Positions 1 to 8,456 of a stretch of 64,000 nucleotides of DNA are shown piece after piece. The DNA comes from Planktothrix rubescens CCAP 1459/22. Lineage in GTDB: Bacteria; Cyanobacteriota; Cyanobacteriia; Cyanobacteriales; Microcoleaceae. The position numbers and the translations under genes are program-made. Position 1 is the first letter of the stretch. Every line of letters starts with the position of its first letter. A model generated the notes under the pieces. It did no database searches. It saw nothing but the letters and a program-made list of their open reading frames with translations, and was not told the origin of the DNA. The stretch is taken from positions 124,001 to 188,000 of the forward strand of contig LR882958.1 in NCBI GenBank assembly GCA_904830895.1. The letters are read 5' to 3'.

Positions 1-175
1 CCCCTCGTAAAACTGTTTAACTACTAACGACAGAGCCAGGGACTAGCTTCGCATCCAACAGGGTGTCATGACTCAAAAAACGTAGTCAGTTAAGACTTAG
101 GCTGGTCAACTAACTGAAGTTAGAGGCACGAAGCCCCGTCACTTCAGTGCGGGGTGCTGACATCACTTGATTACA
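1..175 (+). mobile_element. 3' end of an IS200/IS605-type (TnpB) element, omegaRNA-like
   Basis: No long reading frame is present here, but the stretch ends in a strong hairpin typical of the right end of cyanobacterial IS200/IS605 elements: CCCCG (134-138), CACT (140-143), loop TC, AGTG (146-149), CGGGG (150-154), followed by TGCTGACATCA. In active elements of this family the same region is the 3' part of the TnpB guide RNA. The transposase gene, if it exists, lies left of the window. Orientation is inferred from hairpin position only. Confidence 0.5.
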
Positions 176-242
176 ACTTCTCTATCTATTTTAGCAATTT
201 TTTCAATTAAAATAGAAAAACCTCTGTCATATCTTAAATTTT

Positions 243-641
243 ATGTCCATGTTGTTTGATATTTTTCCCTTCCAATTCCATTTTGACCCCAAATTGATTG
301 CCGGGGCAACCCTCTGGTCTTTAGCATTGTATTGGGGTTTTTCTCCCGTGGGTGAATGGGTTACCCATCAATTAAACCGTTGGTTTAACTATGCAGAAAG
401 AATGTTATATACCTCGGAAGCTGAATATGAACGGACTCGCAAAAATCGAGAATCTCAAAATGCTTTTTATGCGTCTTTATTTAGTATTGTTCCTTTTTTA
501 ATTATGGGATTTTTATGTAATTGGGGTATTGAGATAGGTTTAGATAAAAGTTGGTCAATTAGTGTGGGAATCATTGCTTGTATGAGTGGGGGAATTTATG
601 AATTAGGGCGACAAGATGGCAAAAAAGGCATTAATTCTTAA
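243..641 (+). CDS. Small membrane protein of unknown function
   Basis: The product has 132 residues and no family that I recognise. It shows an N-terminal hydrophobic stretch (about residues 18-35), a charged middle rich in Glu, Arg and Lys (about 55-72), then two hydrophobic segments (about 75-95 and 103-120). This suggests two or three membrane helices with a short basic C-terminal tail. A second ATG lies two codons in, so the start is uncertain by two residues. Its stop codon overlaps the stop of the convergent pentapeptide gene by a few bases, which argues that both ends are real. Confidence 0.6.
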   Translation: MSMLFDIFPFQFHFDPKLIAGATLWSLALYWGFSPVGEWVTHQLNRWFNYAERMLYTSEAEYERTRKNRESQNAFYASLFSIVPFLIMGFLCNWGIEIGLDKSWSISVGIIACMSGGIYELGRQDGKKGINS

Positions 642-1633
642 TCATGAATTTCACCATTAGGCATCATTGCACCATGCAAAATGGCTCCGGCGGTATTAGC
701 ACTACTAATTTCTACGCGAGTTAAATAGGTATAACTTAAATTCGCATTTCTTAAATTAGTTCGAGCAACGGAAGCATCGGTTAAATCCGCTTGAGTGAGA
801 TTGGCTCCATTCATATTAGTTCGGGTTAAATCGACACGAACTAAATTGGCTCGACTCAAATTGGCATTACTTAAATTAGCATTACTTAGTTGAGCGTCGG
901 GGAGAATGGCATCACACAATTCTACCCCGGGTAATTGAGCATCAATTAAAATCGCCCGTTCTAATTTAACTTTTTTTAAATTCGCTCCAATTAAGTTAGC
1001 TTCGGTGAGATTTGCTTCGGTTAAAAATGCAGATTGTAAGTTGGCTTGACTTAAGTTCGCTTGACTTAAAATTGCTCCTTTTAAGACGGTTTCTGTTAAA
1101 TTAGCTCCGCTTAAATTCGCCCGAGTTAAATCAGCCCCGGTCAAATTTACCCCTTGTAAATCGGTTCCTCGTAAATCAGCCCCGCGCAAATTCACGCTTT
1201 CATAAATTCTGGGTTCATAGCGCAGATTAGCCCCCCGTAAACAGGCTCCTCTCAGGTCAGCCCCTTGTAAATTTGCCCCTCTTAAATCCGCTTGAATCAG
1301 GTTCGCATCTAATAAGGTTGCTAAGGCTAAATTGGCTTTCCGAAAATCTGCTCCTTGTAAATTTGTGCCATGAAATTCGGCATCATTCAGGTTAGCACTG
1401 CTTAAATTGGCTTTATTTAAAATAGCGCCATTAAACCTAACTCCCCTCAGATTAGCCCGGGAAAAATTAGCCCCATTCAAATAGGCTAAAACAAAGTTAG
1501 AGCCTTGCAAATCTGCACCACTTAAATTAGCACCAATTAAGTCCGCACGACTTAGTTCAGCACTCCTTAAATTAAGCCCTTTAAAATTTTTTTGTCCGGC
1601 TCGATACTGTTCGAGTAGTGTTTCCTCATCCAT
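638..1633 (-). CDS. Pentapeptide-repeat protein
   Basis: Nearly the whole 331-residue chain is made of A(D/N)LXX pentapeptides, starting around residue 20 (NLRSAELSRADLIGANLSGA) and ending about 15 residues before the C-terminus. Such repeats fold into a right-handed quadrilateral beta-helix. A short non-repeat interruption occurs near residue 145 (RYEPRIYES). There is no signal peptide or membrane segment, so a cytoplasmic location is likely. Cyanobacteria carry many of these proteins and most have no known function. It lies 6 bp downstream of the 549-residue gene on the same strand, so the two are probably co-transcribed. Confidence 0.85.
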   Translation of the reverse strand: MDEETLLEQYRAGQKNFKGLNLRSAELSRADLIGANLSGADLQGSNFVLAYLNGANFSRANLRGVRFNGAILNKANLSSANLNDAEFHGTNLQGADFRKANLALATLLDANLIQADLRGANLQGADLRGACLRGANLRYEPRIYESVNLRGADLRGTDLQGVNLTGADLTRANLSGANLTETVLKGAILSQANLSQANLQSAFLTEANLTEANLIGANLKKVKLERAILIDAQLPGVELCDAILPDAQLSNANLSNANLSRANLVRVDLTRTNMNGANLTQADLTDASVARTNLRNANLSYTYLTRVEISSANTAGAILHGAMMPNGEIHD

Positions 1634-1639
1634 GATTAA

Positions 1640-3289
1640 TTATCTTTGAGTTCCCGTATAGGTAAATTCTTGAACCCAAGCCATTGACTTACTACCAGGA
1701 GTTCGAGCGTAAACTTTAACCTTCTGAATCAATTGAATGTTCAAATCCAGCAATTTTTGACGGATAAATTGACTCATAGAGGCTTGATTTGGCACTTGAT
1801 CTGACTCTAGTATAATGTGCAGACAGCCCTCTTTTGACTTGGTGAGAGTGTTAATTCCTTTCGGTTTCAGGGATTGACTAATCACCGTTGCGATCGCTTT
1901 TGCATGGCCCTGCTTGGCCAGTTCTAACAATTGGCCATGGGTTAGTCGAGGTTCCAGTTGTTCTGGGTCTTCCTCCTCAACGGCTATTGTGGTCTTATGC
2001 TGGGATAATCGTTGCTGTTCTTCCACTTCCGATTGATGAATGACCCCCGCTAAATCTCCGACTTTAGCTTGCAGGACATGAATAAACCGTCTTAAAGATT
2101 TATATTTAATCTCTAATTGAATTTCAGGAGGATGATTTTTTAATTGTTGATTGAGGGCAAGTTCTAAATGTTTCAAAATAGTGGTTAATGGCACCAAGGT
2201 ATCTGCTACACTGTTTCCAACAATCTGTTCAACTTCTTGCTCCAGAATGAGCTTTTTTCTGAGATCATCACTCATTTCTCCTGAGTCTGTGGGCGGGATA
2301 TCAATATTACTAAAGGCGGTGGCGGAAGTAAAATCAGAAAAACTACTCTCGCTAATTGTCGTAAAATGTTGAGTTTTTGGTAAACCTAATCCCAAGTTCG
2401 GAGGATTAGGGGATAATAAATGCACGGTTTCACTTTCATTAATATCAATGGCATTATCAGTTAAAAAATGCTGCTGCAAAATTGAAGAACGGGGGGGGGT
2501 TGTATTCCCAGGAGAATGATTCAACCCCGAATCTGAACGGGATTTAGCTTTAGTTTCATAATAGGGGTTCAGGGCATCTAAAATCACCGTTACTGCTTGA
2601 ATATTTTCGTCCGTATCTTCTAAATATTCTGCCATCTTATAAAGATGGGATTTTAGTCGATCTACGTTAGGAAAGGTTTGTAATAGTTCGTGAAGTAAAT
2701 CATCGAGACTCTGATTTTTTAGTTGTGACCAATCTTCTTCTCGATAGTTAAATTCCCGTTCTAAACTCGAAAAAATTACCAGTTTTGCCCGTAAAGGATT
2801 GGTGTGTTGCATGATTTTAAATCGCACATCAAATAAATTCGATATGTTGCGAATCTGATGGGCGGGAACACCTTGACTAAAATAGGCTGAAGATAGAGAA
2901 TTTAACTCCTCTGGACTAATTTTTATAGTTTCTGAAGCAGTAATTGATAGTTGATTTAGTTCGGGAATTTCTTCGACATCAGACTGAATATAAAATTGAC
3001 TAATCTGAGCTTCAATCCTCTCTAAAACCAGATTATATTCATTTTTTTTATTCAGACGAGATAGAATATTATTCAGAATAATTTTAAGCGGTTCAAATTG
3101 GGGATGTTTTTGATAAATATTTTGGAGTAAAACATTCAAATTAATACTATCTAGGACATGGGAATCATTCTCCCATTTTCCACTATAGGCACATAACAGA
3201 ACTTTCTTAATCCGAGTGATATTCGGATCAGTTTCTAAATTTTGAGCAATCTCATTTAGACGGGATGGGGTCGGCATTTGGGTCTCCAA
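1640..3289 (-). CDS. Conserved cyanobacterial protein of unknown function, multi-domain
   Basis: This 549-residue protein is not one I can name. The N-terminal 240 residues look helical. A low-complexity linker rich in Ser, Pro and Asn follows (about 250-330), then a helical region (about 340-420). The last 100 residues, from LTHGQLLELAKQGHAKAIA, resemble a C-terminal module seen in other cyanobacterial unknowns. No catalytic motif or membrane segment is visible. It is the first gene of a likely two-gene operon with the pentapeptide protein. The start ATG is followed closely by a second Met at residue 5, so either could be used. Confidence 0.6.
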   Translation of the reverse strand: METQMPTPSRLNEIAQNLETDPNITRIKKVLLCAYSGKWENDSHVLDSINLNVLLQNIYQKHPQFEPLKIILNNILSRLNKKNEYNLVLERIEAQISQFYIQSDVEEIPELNQLSITASETIKISPEELNSLSSAYFSQGVPAHQIRNISNLFDVRFKIMQHTNPLRAKLVIFSSLEREFNYREEDWSQLKNQSLDDLLHELLQTFPNVDRLKSHLYKMAEYLEDTDENIQAVTVILDALNPYYETKAKSRSDSGLNHSPGNTTPPRSSILQQHFLTDNAIDINESETVHLLSPNPPNLGLGLPKTQHFTTISESSFSDFTSATAFSNIDIPPTDSGEMSDDLRKKLILEQEVEQIVGNSVADTLVPLTTILKHLELALNQQLKNHPPEIQLEIKYKSLRRFIHVLQAKVGDLAGVIHQSEVEEQQRLSQHKTTIAVEEEDPEQLEPRLTHGQLLELAKQGHAKAIATVISQSLKPKGINTLTKSKEGCLHIILESDQVPNQASMSQFIRQKLLDLNIQLIQKVKVYARTPGSKSMAWVQEFTYTGTQR

Positions 3290-3560
3290 TACAGAAAGTC
3301 AACACTATGAGAAGTGACTTAGGGGTATTCAGCACGAGGGTCTTGAAAATAACGGATTACATCCGGTTACAGGAATATTCAAAACAAAACACAAAATCCC
3401 TGATGATCCGCTCAAACACATTTTAATTCTAAAAACCAAAATTTATATTTTTGACTGACCATTTTTGATTCTCCCATCTTAGAATACAATTTTAATCGTT
3501 AGCACCCTAATATACTATTTTACGCTATTTTTTATCGGAATAGCTGTAGGATTTTTTGCT

Positions 3561-3600
3561 ACTCCCCTACCCCCCCGTGGGGGATAGGGGGGAGGGAACA
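3561..3600. repeat. GC-rich palindrome, partial copy of the GTTCCC/CCCC repeat family
   Basis: CTCCCCTACCCCC and its imperfect complement face each other around CCGT, followed by GGAGGGAACAGGG. The same C-run/G-run hairpin with flanking GGGAACAG or CTGTTCCC forms the core of the MITE-like copies at 11.5, 21.8, 47.1, 49.5 and 59.4 kb. The 578-bp gap 3290-3867 otherwise holds only AT-rich sequence and one small possible ORF. Confidence 0.5.
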
Positions 3601-3671
3601 GGGTGGAGGATGTGTAATTAATTTTGTTTAGGTACTTATTGACCATTATGCTTTTTTGTCAAAAAATCTGT

Positions 3672-3788
3672 TCAATCTAGCCAACTACCATTATCGTCCA
3701 TCAGCAATAAAGCCGGAGGCAGAAAAATCCAAGCCATGATAGCATCTTGATCCAAAAGCTGTTTCTGAGAACCCGGTGAAGAAGCCAT
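3672..3788 (-). CDS. Possible 38-residue hydrophobic small protein
   Basis: An ATG-to-TGA frame of 38 codons lies in the gap between two genes. The sequence starts MASSPGSQKQLLDQDAI and has a central hydrophobic stretch (AIMAWIFLPPALLLM) followed by an acidic tail. The upstream match to a ribosome binding site is weak (CAGGTT directly before the ATG). I do not recognise it as any known small photosynthetic subunit. It may be a real small membrane protein or chance. Confidence 0.25.
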   Translation of the reverse strand: MASSPGSQKQLLDQDAIMAWIFLPPALLLMDDNGSWLD

Positions 3789-3867
3789 AACCTGAATAAA
3801 TTTTGATAAAGTTTCTTAAAAATATTTTACAATAGTTTGGTTAATTTATATTTAGGTAAAAGCTTGA

Positions 3868-4533
3868 ATGGATAAGAAAATGACCAAAATTGACCCCACC
3901 TCCTGTTTAATTTCTCCCGCGATTCCCTCGCCTTTATTTGTAGAGGGATCTCCGGTAAAAATTGGAGTTTTAGCATCTGGAAGTGGCACGAACTTTGAGG
4001 CGATCGCACAAGCCATAAAAGATCAACAACTCAATGCCAAAATTCAGGTTTTAATTTATAATAACCCCGATGCTAAAGTCATAGAACGGGCGGAAAGGTT
4101 CGGAGTCAAAACCATTCTTTTAAACCATCGTAATTATAAAAAACGGGAAGATTTAGATCAAGCCATTGTTCAAACCTTAAAAGAACATGATGTGGATTGG
4201 ATTGTTTTTGCTGGATGGATGCGAATTGTTACCCAAGTTTTAGTGGATGCTTTCCCCCATAAAATCATTAATTTACATCCGAGTTTATTACCGAGTTTTC
4301 CGGGGATTAGAGGAGTAGAACAGGCATTAGAAGCTCAAGTAAAAATTACAGGCTGTAGTGTTCATTTAGTCGAGTTAGAAGTCGATAGGGGCCCAATTTT
4401 GATGCAAGCCGCGGTTCCGATTTTACCTGATGATACTCCCGAAACTTTACACGCTCGAATTCAAATTCAAGAGCATAAAATTTTGATTGGGGCGATTTCT
4501 TTGGTGAGTCAGTGGCAAAATGCGATAAATTAA
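3868..4533 (+). CDS. purN: Phosphoribosylglycinamide formyltransferase
   Basis: PurN transfers a formyl group from 10-formyl-tetrahydrofolate to GAR in the third step of purine synthesis. The 221-residue product has the phosphate-binding loop ASGSGTNFEAI (36-46) and the catalytic block INLHPSLLPSFPG, in which N135 and H137 match the family's Asn and His; D173 in VDRGPI matches the catalytic Asp. Length is normal once about 28 extra N-terminal residues are allowed for, so translation might start slightly inside. It converges with the URC4-like gene, overlapping it by 4 bp, and is not part of that minus-strand group. Confidence 0.93.
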   Translation: MDKKMTKIDPTSCLISPAIPSPLFVEGSPVKIGVLASGSGTNFEAIAQAIKDQQLNAKIQVLIYNNPDAKVIERAERFGVKTILLNHRNYKKREDLDQAIVQTLKEHDVDWIVFAGWMRIVTQVLVDAFPHKIINLHPSLLPSFPGIRGVEQALEAQVKITGCSVHLVELEVDRGPILMQAAVPILPDDTPETLHARIQIQEHKILIGAISLVSQWQNAIN

Positions 4534-5771
4534 AATACAGTGCCATCACTCTCTAATTTTAGGGGAGGAGAACCATCAAAACGTTGTTGTTTAGCAATTT
4601 CCCGTCCAGCATTCCAGGTACCTCCTTGTAAGACTTTAACTAGGGGAAATTCCTGGGAGGTAAGATTTAATTTTTGGCGAAGGATTTCCGCAATTTTATC
4701 GAGTATAATAATCGTGAGCGATCGCCATTCTATAATTATATTAGAATCGGGTTTGTGTAGTTTTTCCGATAAATTATTATCTTTTAATTCCAATAATCCC
4801 AAATCTAAAATTAATCCCCCGTTGCGATATTCTGCTAATCCAGTTAATTGATCTAAATCAATAATTTCTAATCCTAAATCCTGTAAAGGTTCAAGTAAGG
4901 AATAGGTTAACCATTGGGATAATTTATGGAAAGGAACAAAGGGATATTCTGAGTCTAGGGTTTCTAACCCTGAATAATACCAAACATCTCCTAAATTGAC
5001 TTGATTTAAAGTTAATCGTCCCGGCCAAATTTCTCCTAATCCTTCTAAAATAGCGTTTAAAACAATCACAGCACTGAGTTGATTGTTTTGGGTTTGGGTT
5101 AAAAAATAATTCGCTAATTTCCCAGGTCGAGGATGAATTTCTCCAAATAAATGAGGATAATTAGATAGGGTTTCACCGAGTTTTTTTAAGAGTTCTAATC
5201 TACCTTTTACTCCGGTTAAAGAATTATTTTCATTAACTTGAAATCCGGTGATTAATTGGGATTCCGTCAAATTCATTAATCCCTGGGCGTCGGCTTGAAA
5301 TTGATATTTACTCTGACTAGAAAATAAACCCTGACCAAACATCTCATAACTGGCAATTGCTAACCCCTCAGAACGTCGCCAAATTAACCCGGTTTCTGAT
5401 TCTTGATAATGCCATTTTTCCCCGGCTCCGGCATCCAGTAACACACTAATAATGGCTAAATCAAGTTTAGCTTGGGTTTGTTCTAACTGGGATAAACCAT
5501 TTAATTGTTTTTGTAAGTTTGCAATTCTAGGAATATTACCGACTTCAAAATGTCGCCAACGAGAATGAAAAGGGACATTGAGATCGGGATAGTTTTGAGT
5601 AATATTATCTAAAACAAAATTAGCCACTAATTCTAACTTTTCTGGATGATAAACAAAATGTTCTAGTTGATTAGATAGGGCTAAATCAAAGATAAAATTA
5701 CAACGTTCTCGAATTGCTTGAGGAGAACGAAAATAGGCGATCGCATTTGAATAATTTTCTCGATTTTGCAT
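4530..5771 (-). CDS. URC4/Urg3-family protein (DUF1688), uracil catabolism
   Basis: The 413-residue product resembles the DUF1688 family, whose fungal members URC4/Urg3 are needed for the reductive-pathway-independent breakdown of uracil. Supporting segments are the N-terminal LRSPQAIRERC-like region (here YFRSPQAIRERCNFIFDLA), SRWRHFE around residue 65, and the C-terminal GTWNAGREIAKQQRFDGSPP, which matches the conserved end of the family. The biochemical step is not established. It sits 159 bp downstream of the GTP-cyclohydrolase-II-like URC1 homolog on the same strand, the usual bacterial pairing, which strongly supports the call. No membrane segment or signal peptide is seen. Confidence 0.82.
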   Translation of the reverse strand: MQNRENYSNAIAYFRSPQAIRERCNFIFDLALSNQLEHFVYHPEKLELVANFVLDNITQNYPDLNVPFHSRWRHFEVGNIPRIANLQKQLNGLSQLEQTQAKLDLAIISVLLDAGAGEKWHYQESETGLIWRRSEGLAIASYEMFGQGLFSSQSKYQFQADAQGLMNLTESQLITGFQVNENNSLTGVKGRLELLKKLGETLSNYPHLFGEIHPRPGKLANYFLTQTQNNQLSAVIVLNAILEGLGEIWPGRLTLNQVNLGDVWYYSGLETLDSEYPFVPFHKLSQWLTYSLLEPLQDLGLEIIDLDQLTGLAEYRNGGLILDLGLLELKDNNLSEKLHKPDSNIIIEWRSLTIIILDKIAEILRQKLNLTSQEFPLVKVLQGGTWNAGREIAKQQRFDGSPPLKLESDGTVF

Positions 5772-5866
5772 TTTAATATTAAGGGAATAGGGAATAGAAA
5801 AAAGTGATTGGCTACCTGATCAAGTATTTGTAGCAAACATGAAAGAATGGAATATAACTATCCCCA

Positions 5867-5887
5867 ATTCGTAATTCGTAATTCGTA
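5867..5887. repeat. Heptanucleotide repeat, ATTCGTA x3
   Basis: Three perfect tandem copies of ATTCGTA lie between the URC4 and URC1 homologs. The same heptamer, in either orientation, occurs at 8318-8331, 42584-42618 and 43103-43130. Confidence 0.8.
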
Positions 5888-5907
5888 ATTCCCATTAACT
5901 TGGGATT

Positions 5908-5923
5908 TTGCGCTGAAGCGCAA
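5908..5923 (-). terminator. Hairpin downstream of the URC1 homolog
   Basis: TTGCGC (5908-5913), loop TGAA, GCGCAA (5918-5923) form a perfect 6-bp stem just after the URC1 stop codon. No clear U-run follows, so it may instead protect the mRNA 3' end or do nothing. Confidence 0.4.
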
Positions 5924-5930
5924 CAACGGG

Positions 5931-7190
5931 TTAATAGTCTCGACCTTTAATACCGAGTAAACCTTCTGGGTCTAAAATTGCCCCTTCCGTATAATATCCG
6001 GCGGCTTTTTTCGCTTCAATTTCCACCTGAGCATCCGCCGGAATTAAATCATCAGGAATCGCAATTCGTCTAACTACTTCAATCCCAGAATTAACAATCG
6101 CATCATATTTCATATTACTCATGGAAACTAACCGATCAATTCGAGTAATTCCTAACCAATGTAACACATCCGGCATTAATTCTTGAAACCGCATATCTTG
6201 TACCCCAGCCACACATTCTGTCCGTTCAAAATAGGCATCCGCGCGATCGCCTCCAGTTTGACGTTTCCGGGCATTATAAACTAAAAACTTCGTGACTTCT
6301 CCTAAAGCTCGTCCCTCTTTTCTATAGTATATAATTACTCCTGCGCCGCCTGACTGGGCTGTTTTAATACATTCTTCAATCCCATGCACTAAATAGGGGC
6401 GACAGGTACAAATATCTGAGCCAAAAACATCAGATCCATTACACTCATCATGGACTCTAACTGCAACCGGAAGATCGGGATCGGTAATCGCTGCAATATC
6501 CCCCATAATATAAACCGTAACTCCCCCAATCGGAGGTAAAAATACTTGTAAATCAGGACGAGTAATTAACTCAGGAAACATTCCTCCGGTCTGTTCAAAT
6601 AATGCCTGACGTAAATCACTTTCTGTCACCTTTAAACGATCGGCAATTCCGGGTAAATACCAAACAGGTTCAATTGCGGCTTTTGTTACTACTAAATCAC
6701 CATTTTTCTTCATAATTTTGCCATCAATTTCTAACCGTCCTTTCATGGCTGCATCATATAATTCTGGCATATTAATATGGGCTTTTGTAATCGCAATGGT
6801 GGGGCGAATATCATAGCCTTTTTCCAAATATTCAGTAAATGCTTCCCCAATAATCGCGCCAAAGGGATCGAGGGCGACAATTTTATCGGGATCTGACCAA
6901 CTGGGGTAAGGGCCAATTTTTACGAAGGGGGAAGTGTTGGTTAAGTCGGCGCGGTGGTCGGTTTTCAGATTCCCCTGGACGACGGCTAAGGCGCGATAGA
7001 TAGCGTAAGAACCCGAATGGGTGCCAATGACGTTACGATGGCTAGGATCGGTCAGGGTTCCAATCAGGGGGCCACGTTTGCCGGGATCGGCATTTCCCCA
7101 ATGGACGGGGATGGGTTTGGCTCCGTAGGAGGTGGGGTGAGAGGTCAGAACAATATGCCTCAGTTTTGGATCTTGCTTTTGGCCAGCCAT
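5931..7190 (-). CDS. URC1-type GTP cyclohydrolase II homolog, uracil catabolism
   Basis: The 419-residue protein carries the GTP cyclohydrolase II fold in its C-terminal half: zinc-binding C250, C261 and C263 in ECNGSDVFGSDICTC, and RKEGRALGE (290-298), equivalent to the RQEGRG motif of RibA. It differs from riboflavin RibA by an extra N-terminal domain of about 200 residues with the motif SHPTSYGAKPIPVHWG. That architecture is the one of URC1, the first enzyme of the URC uracil-degradation pathway, and not of the riboflavin enzyme. The URC4 homolog follows on the same strand. No uracil phosphoribosyltransferase or urease gene is in the window. Confidence 0.82.
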   Translation of the reverse strand: MAGQKQDPKLRHIVLTSHPTSYGAKPIPVHWGNADPGKRGPLIGTLTDPSHRNVIGTHSGSYAIYRALAVVQGNLKTDHRADLTNTSPFVKIGPYPSWSDPDKIVALDPFGAIIGEAFTEYLEKGYDIRPTIAITKAHINMPELYDAAMKGRLEIDGKIMKKNGDLVVTKAAIEPVWYLPGIADRLKVTESDLRQALFEQTGGMFPELITRPDLQVFLPPIGGVTVYIMGDIAAITDPDLPVAVRVHDECNGSDVFGSDICTCRPYLVHGIEECIKTAQSGGAGVIIYYRKEGRALGEVTKFLVYNARKRQTGGDRADAYFERTECVAGVQDMRFQELMPDVLHWLGITRIDRLVSMSNMKYDAIVNSGIEVVRRIAIPDDLIPADAQVEIEAKKAAGYYTEGAILDPEGLLGIKGRDY

Positions 7191-7250
7191 TGTTGTCTCC
7201 CATGCGATTCGGATATCCCTATTATGGGCATATTAGGGGTATTTTATTGT

Positions 7251-8291
7251 TCAACAAGATCCCTGGACGGCATTTTTTATTTCAGAGATTTGTAAGTTTT
7301 TACCAATAAAAACTAACTGGGTTTGACGGGACTCGGTGGGTTTCCAGAGACGATCATAAAAGGTTTCAATTCGATCGCCAACTCCCTGTAATACTAACCG
7401 CATTGGTTTATTTGGAACTGAAACAAACCCTTTAATTCGGTAAATTTCCTGTTGTTTCACCATGGTTTTTAACCGTTGAATTAAATCTTCTGGTTCAAAA
7501 TCTTGGGTTAAAATCACCGGAACTGAATTAATATTATCATCATGGTCGTGTTCTTCTTCAGTATCATGATGACTGGGACGGGCTTCTAAATTATCCTCAA
7601 CCGCCGCATTAAACCCTAAAATTACATCGGGATGAATATTTCCCTGTTGACAAGGAACAATTTTAACTCCTGCTCGCAATTCCTGTTTTAACCAGGTTTC
7701 AACTTTATGTTGATGATCTCGATCAACATGATCGGTTTTGGTTAATAAAACTAAATCCGCACAGGCTAATTGATCTTCAAATAATTCTTCAATTGGGGTT
7801 TCGTGATCTAAATTGGGATCGGCTTGACGTTGGGCTTCTACGGCCTCAATATCCCCAACTAAAGTACCATTAGCCAAGGCTTCACAGTCTACTACAGTTA
7901 TCACACCATCCACCGTTGCCCCCGTGCGAATTTCCGGCCAGCGAAAGGCTTGAATTAGGGGTTTAGGTAATGCTAACCCAGAGGTTTCAATCACAATATG
8001 ATCGATTTTATCCCGTCGTTTGAGTAGGGCTTGCATGGCGGGGAAAAATTCTTCCTGCACCGTACAACATAAACAACCATTAGTCAGTTCTACGAGGTTC
8101 ACTTCTTCGGTTTCATCGTCACAAACTTGACAGGATCGAATTAATTCACCATCAATTCCAACTTCTCCAAATTCATTGACTAAAACGGCAATCCTTCGCC
8201 CATGATTATTTTGTAATAAATGACGAATTGTGGTGGTTTTTCCACTTCCTAAAAATCCAGTAATCACTGTAACGGGAATTTTGGCAGACAT
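7251..8291 (-). CDS. CobW/COG0523-family metallochaperone GTPase
   Basis: This is a G3E-family GTPase of 346 residues. It has the Walker A loop TGFLGSGKTT (11-20), the metal-binding CxCC motif NGCLCCTVQ (C73, C75, C76), a Walker-B-like IETSG, the guanine-recognition TKTD, and a His/Asp/Glu-rich stretch HHDTEEEHDHDDN near residue 240. The C-terminal CobW domain begins around residue 260. COG0523 proteins insert or deliver zinc, cobalt or iron; CobW itself serves cobalamin synthesis. Position next to a B12-riboswitch-controlled cobalt transporter favours cobalt, but zinc or a role for the URC1 zinc enzyme just downstream cannot be excluded. Confidence 0.85.
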   Translation of the reverse strand: MSAKIPVTVITGFLGSGKTTTIRHLLQNNHGRRIAVLVNEFGEVGIDGELIRSCQVCDDETEEVNLVELTNGCLCCTVQEEFFPAMQALLKRRDKIDHIVIETSGLALPKPLIQAFRWPEIRTGATVDGVITVVDCEALANGTLVGDIEAVEAQRQADPNLDHETPIEELFEDQLACADLVLLTKTDHVDRDHQHKVETWLKQELRAGVKIVPCQQGNIHPDVILGFNAAVEDNLEARPSHHDTEEEHDHDDNINSVPVILTQDFEPEDLIQRLKTMVKQQEIYRIKGFVSVPNKPMRLVLQGVGDRIETFYDRLWKPTESRQTQLVFIGKNLQISEIKNAVQGSC

Positions 8292-8317
8292 AATATTTAT
8301 AAGAGGGAGTAGGAAAT

Positions 8318-8331
8318 TACGAATTACGAAT
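8318..8331. repeat. Heptanucleotide repeat, TACGAAT x2
   Basis: Two copies of TACGAAT, the reverse complement of the ATTCGTA units at 5867 and 43103, lie just upstream of the CobW gene. Confidence 0.6.
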
Positions 8332-8407
8332 GGGGGGAAGACTTGGCCGTGAGCTTTGTTGGATCAATCTTTATTCGGGTTGTTATAATTCAAAGTTTCA
8401 AGGATAA

Positions 8408-8438
8408 AAGTAGAGATATTTTATTAATATCTCTACTT
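8408..8438 (-). terminator. Terminator hairpin downstream of hupE
   Basis: AAGTAGAGATATT (8408-8420) and AATATCTCTACTT (8426-8438) form a perfect 13-bp stem with a 5-nt loop. On the minus strand it is followed by CTTTTATCC, a short U-tract. It should end the hupE message before the CobW gene, so the two are probably separate transcription units. Confidence 0.65.
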
Positions 8439-8456
8439 AATTCTAATTAGGATCAA

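Noticed and set aside
5931-7190. Riboflavin biosynthesis RibA
   Set aside because: The large extra N-terminal domain and the neighbouring DUF1688 gene point to URC1 and not to a riboflavin enzyme.
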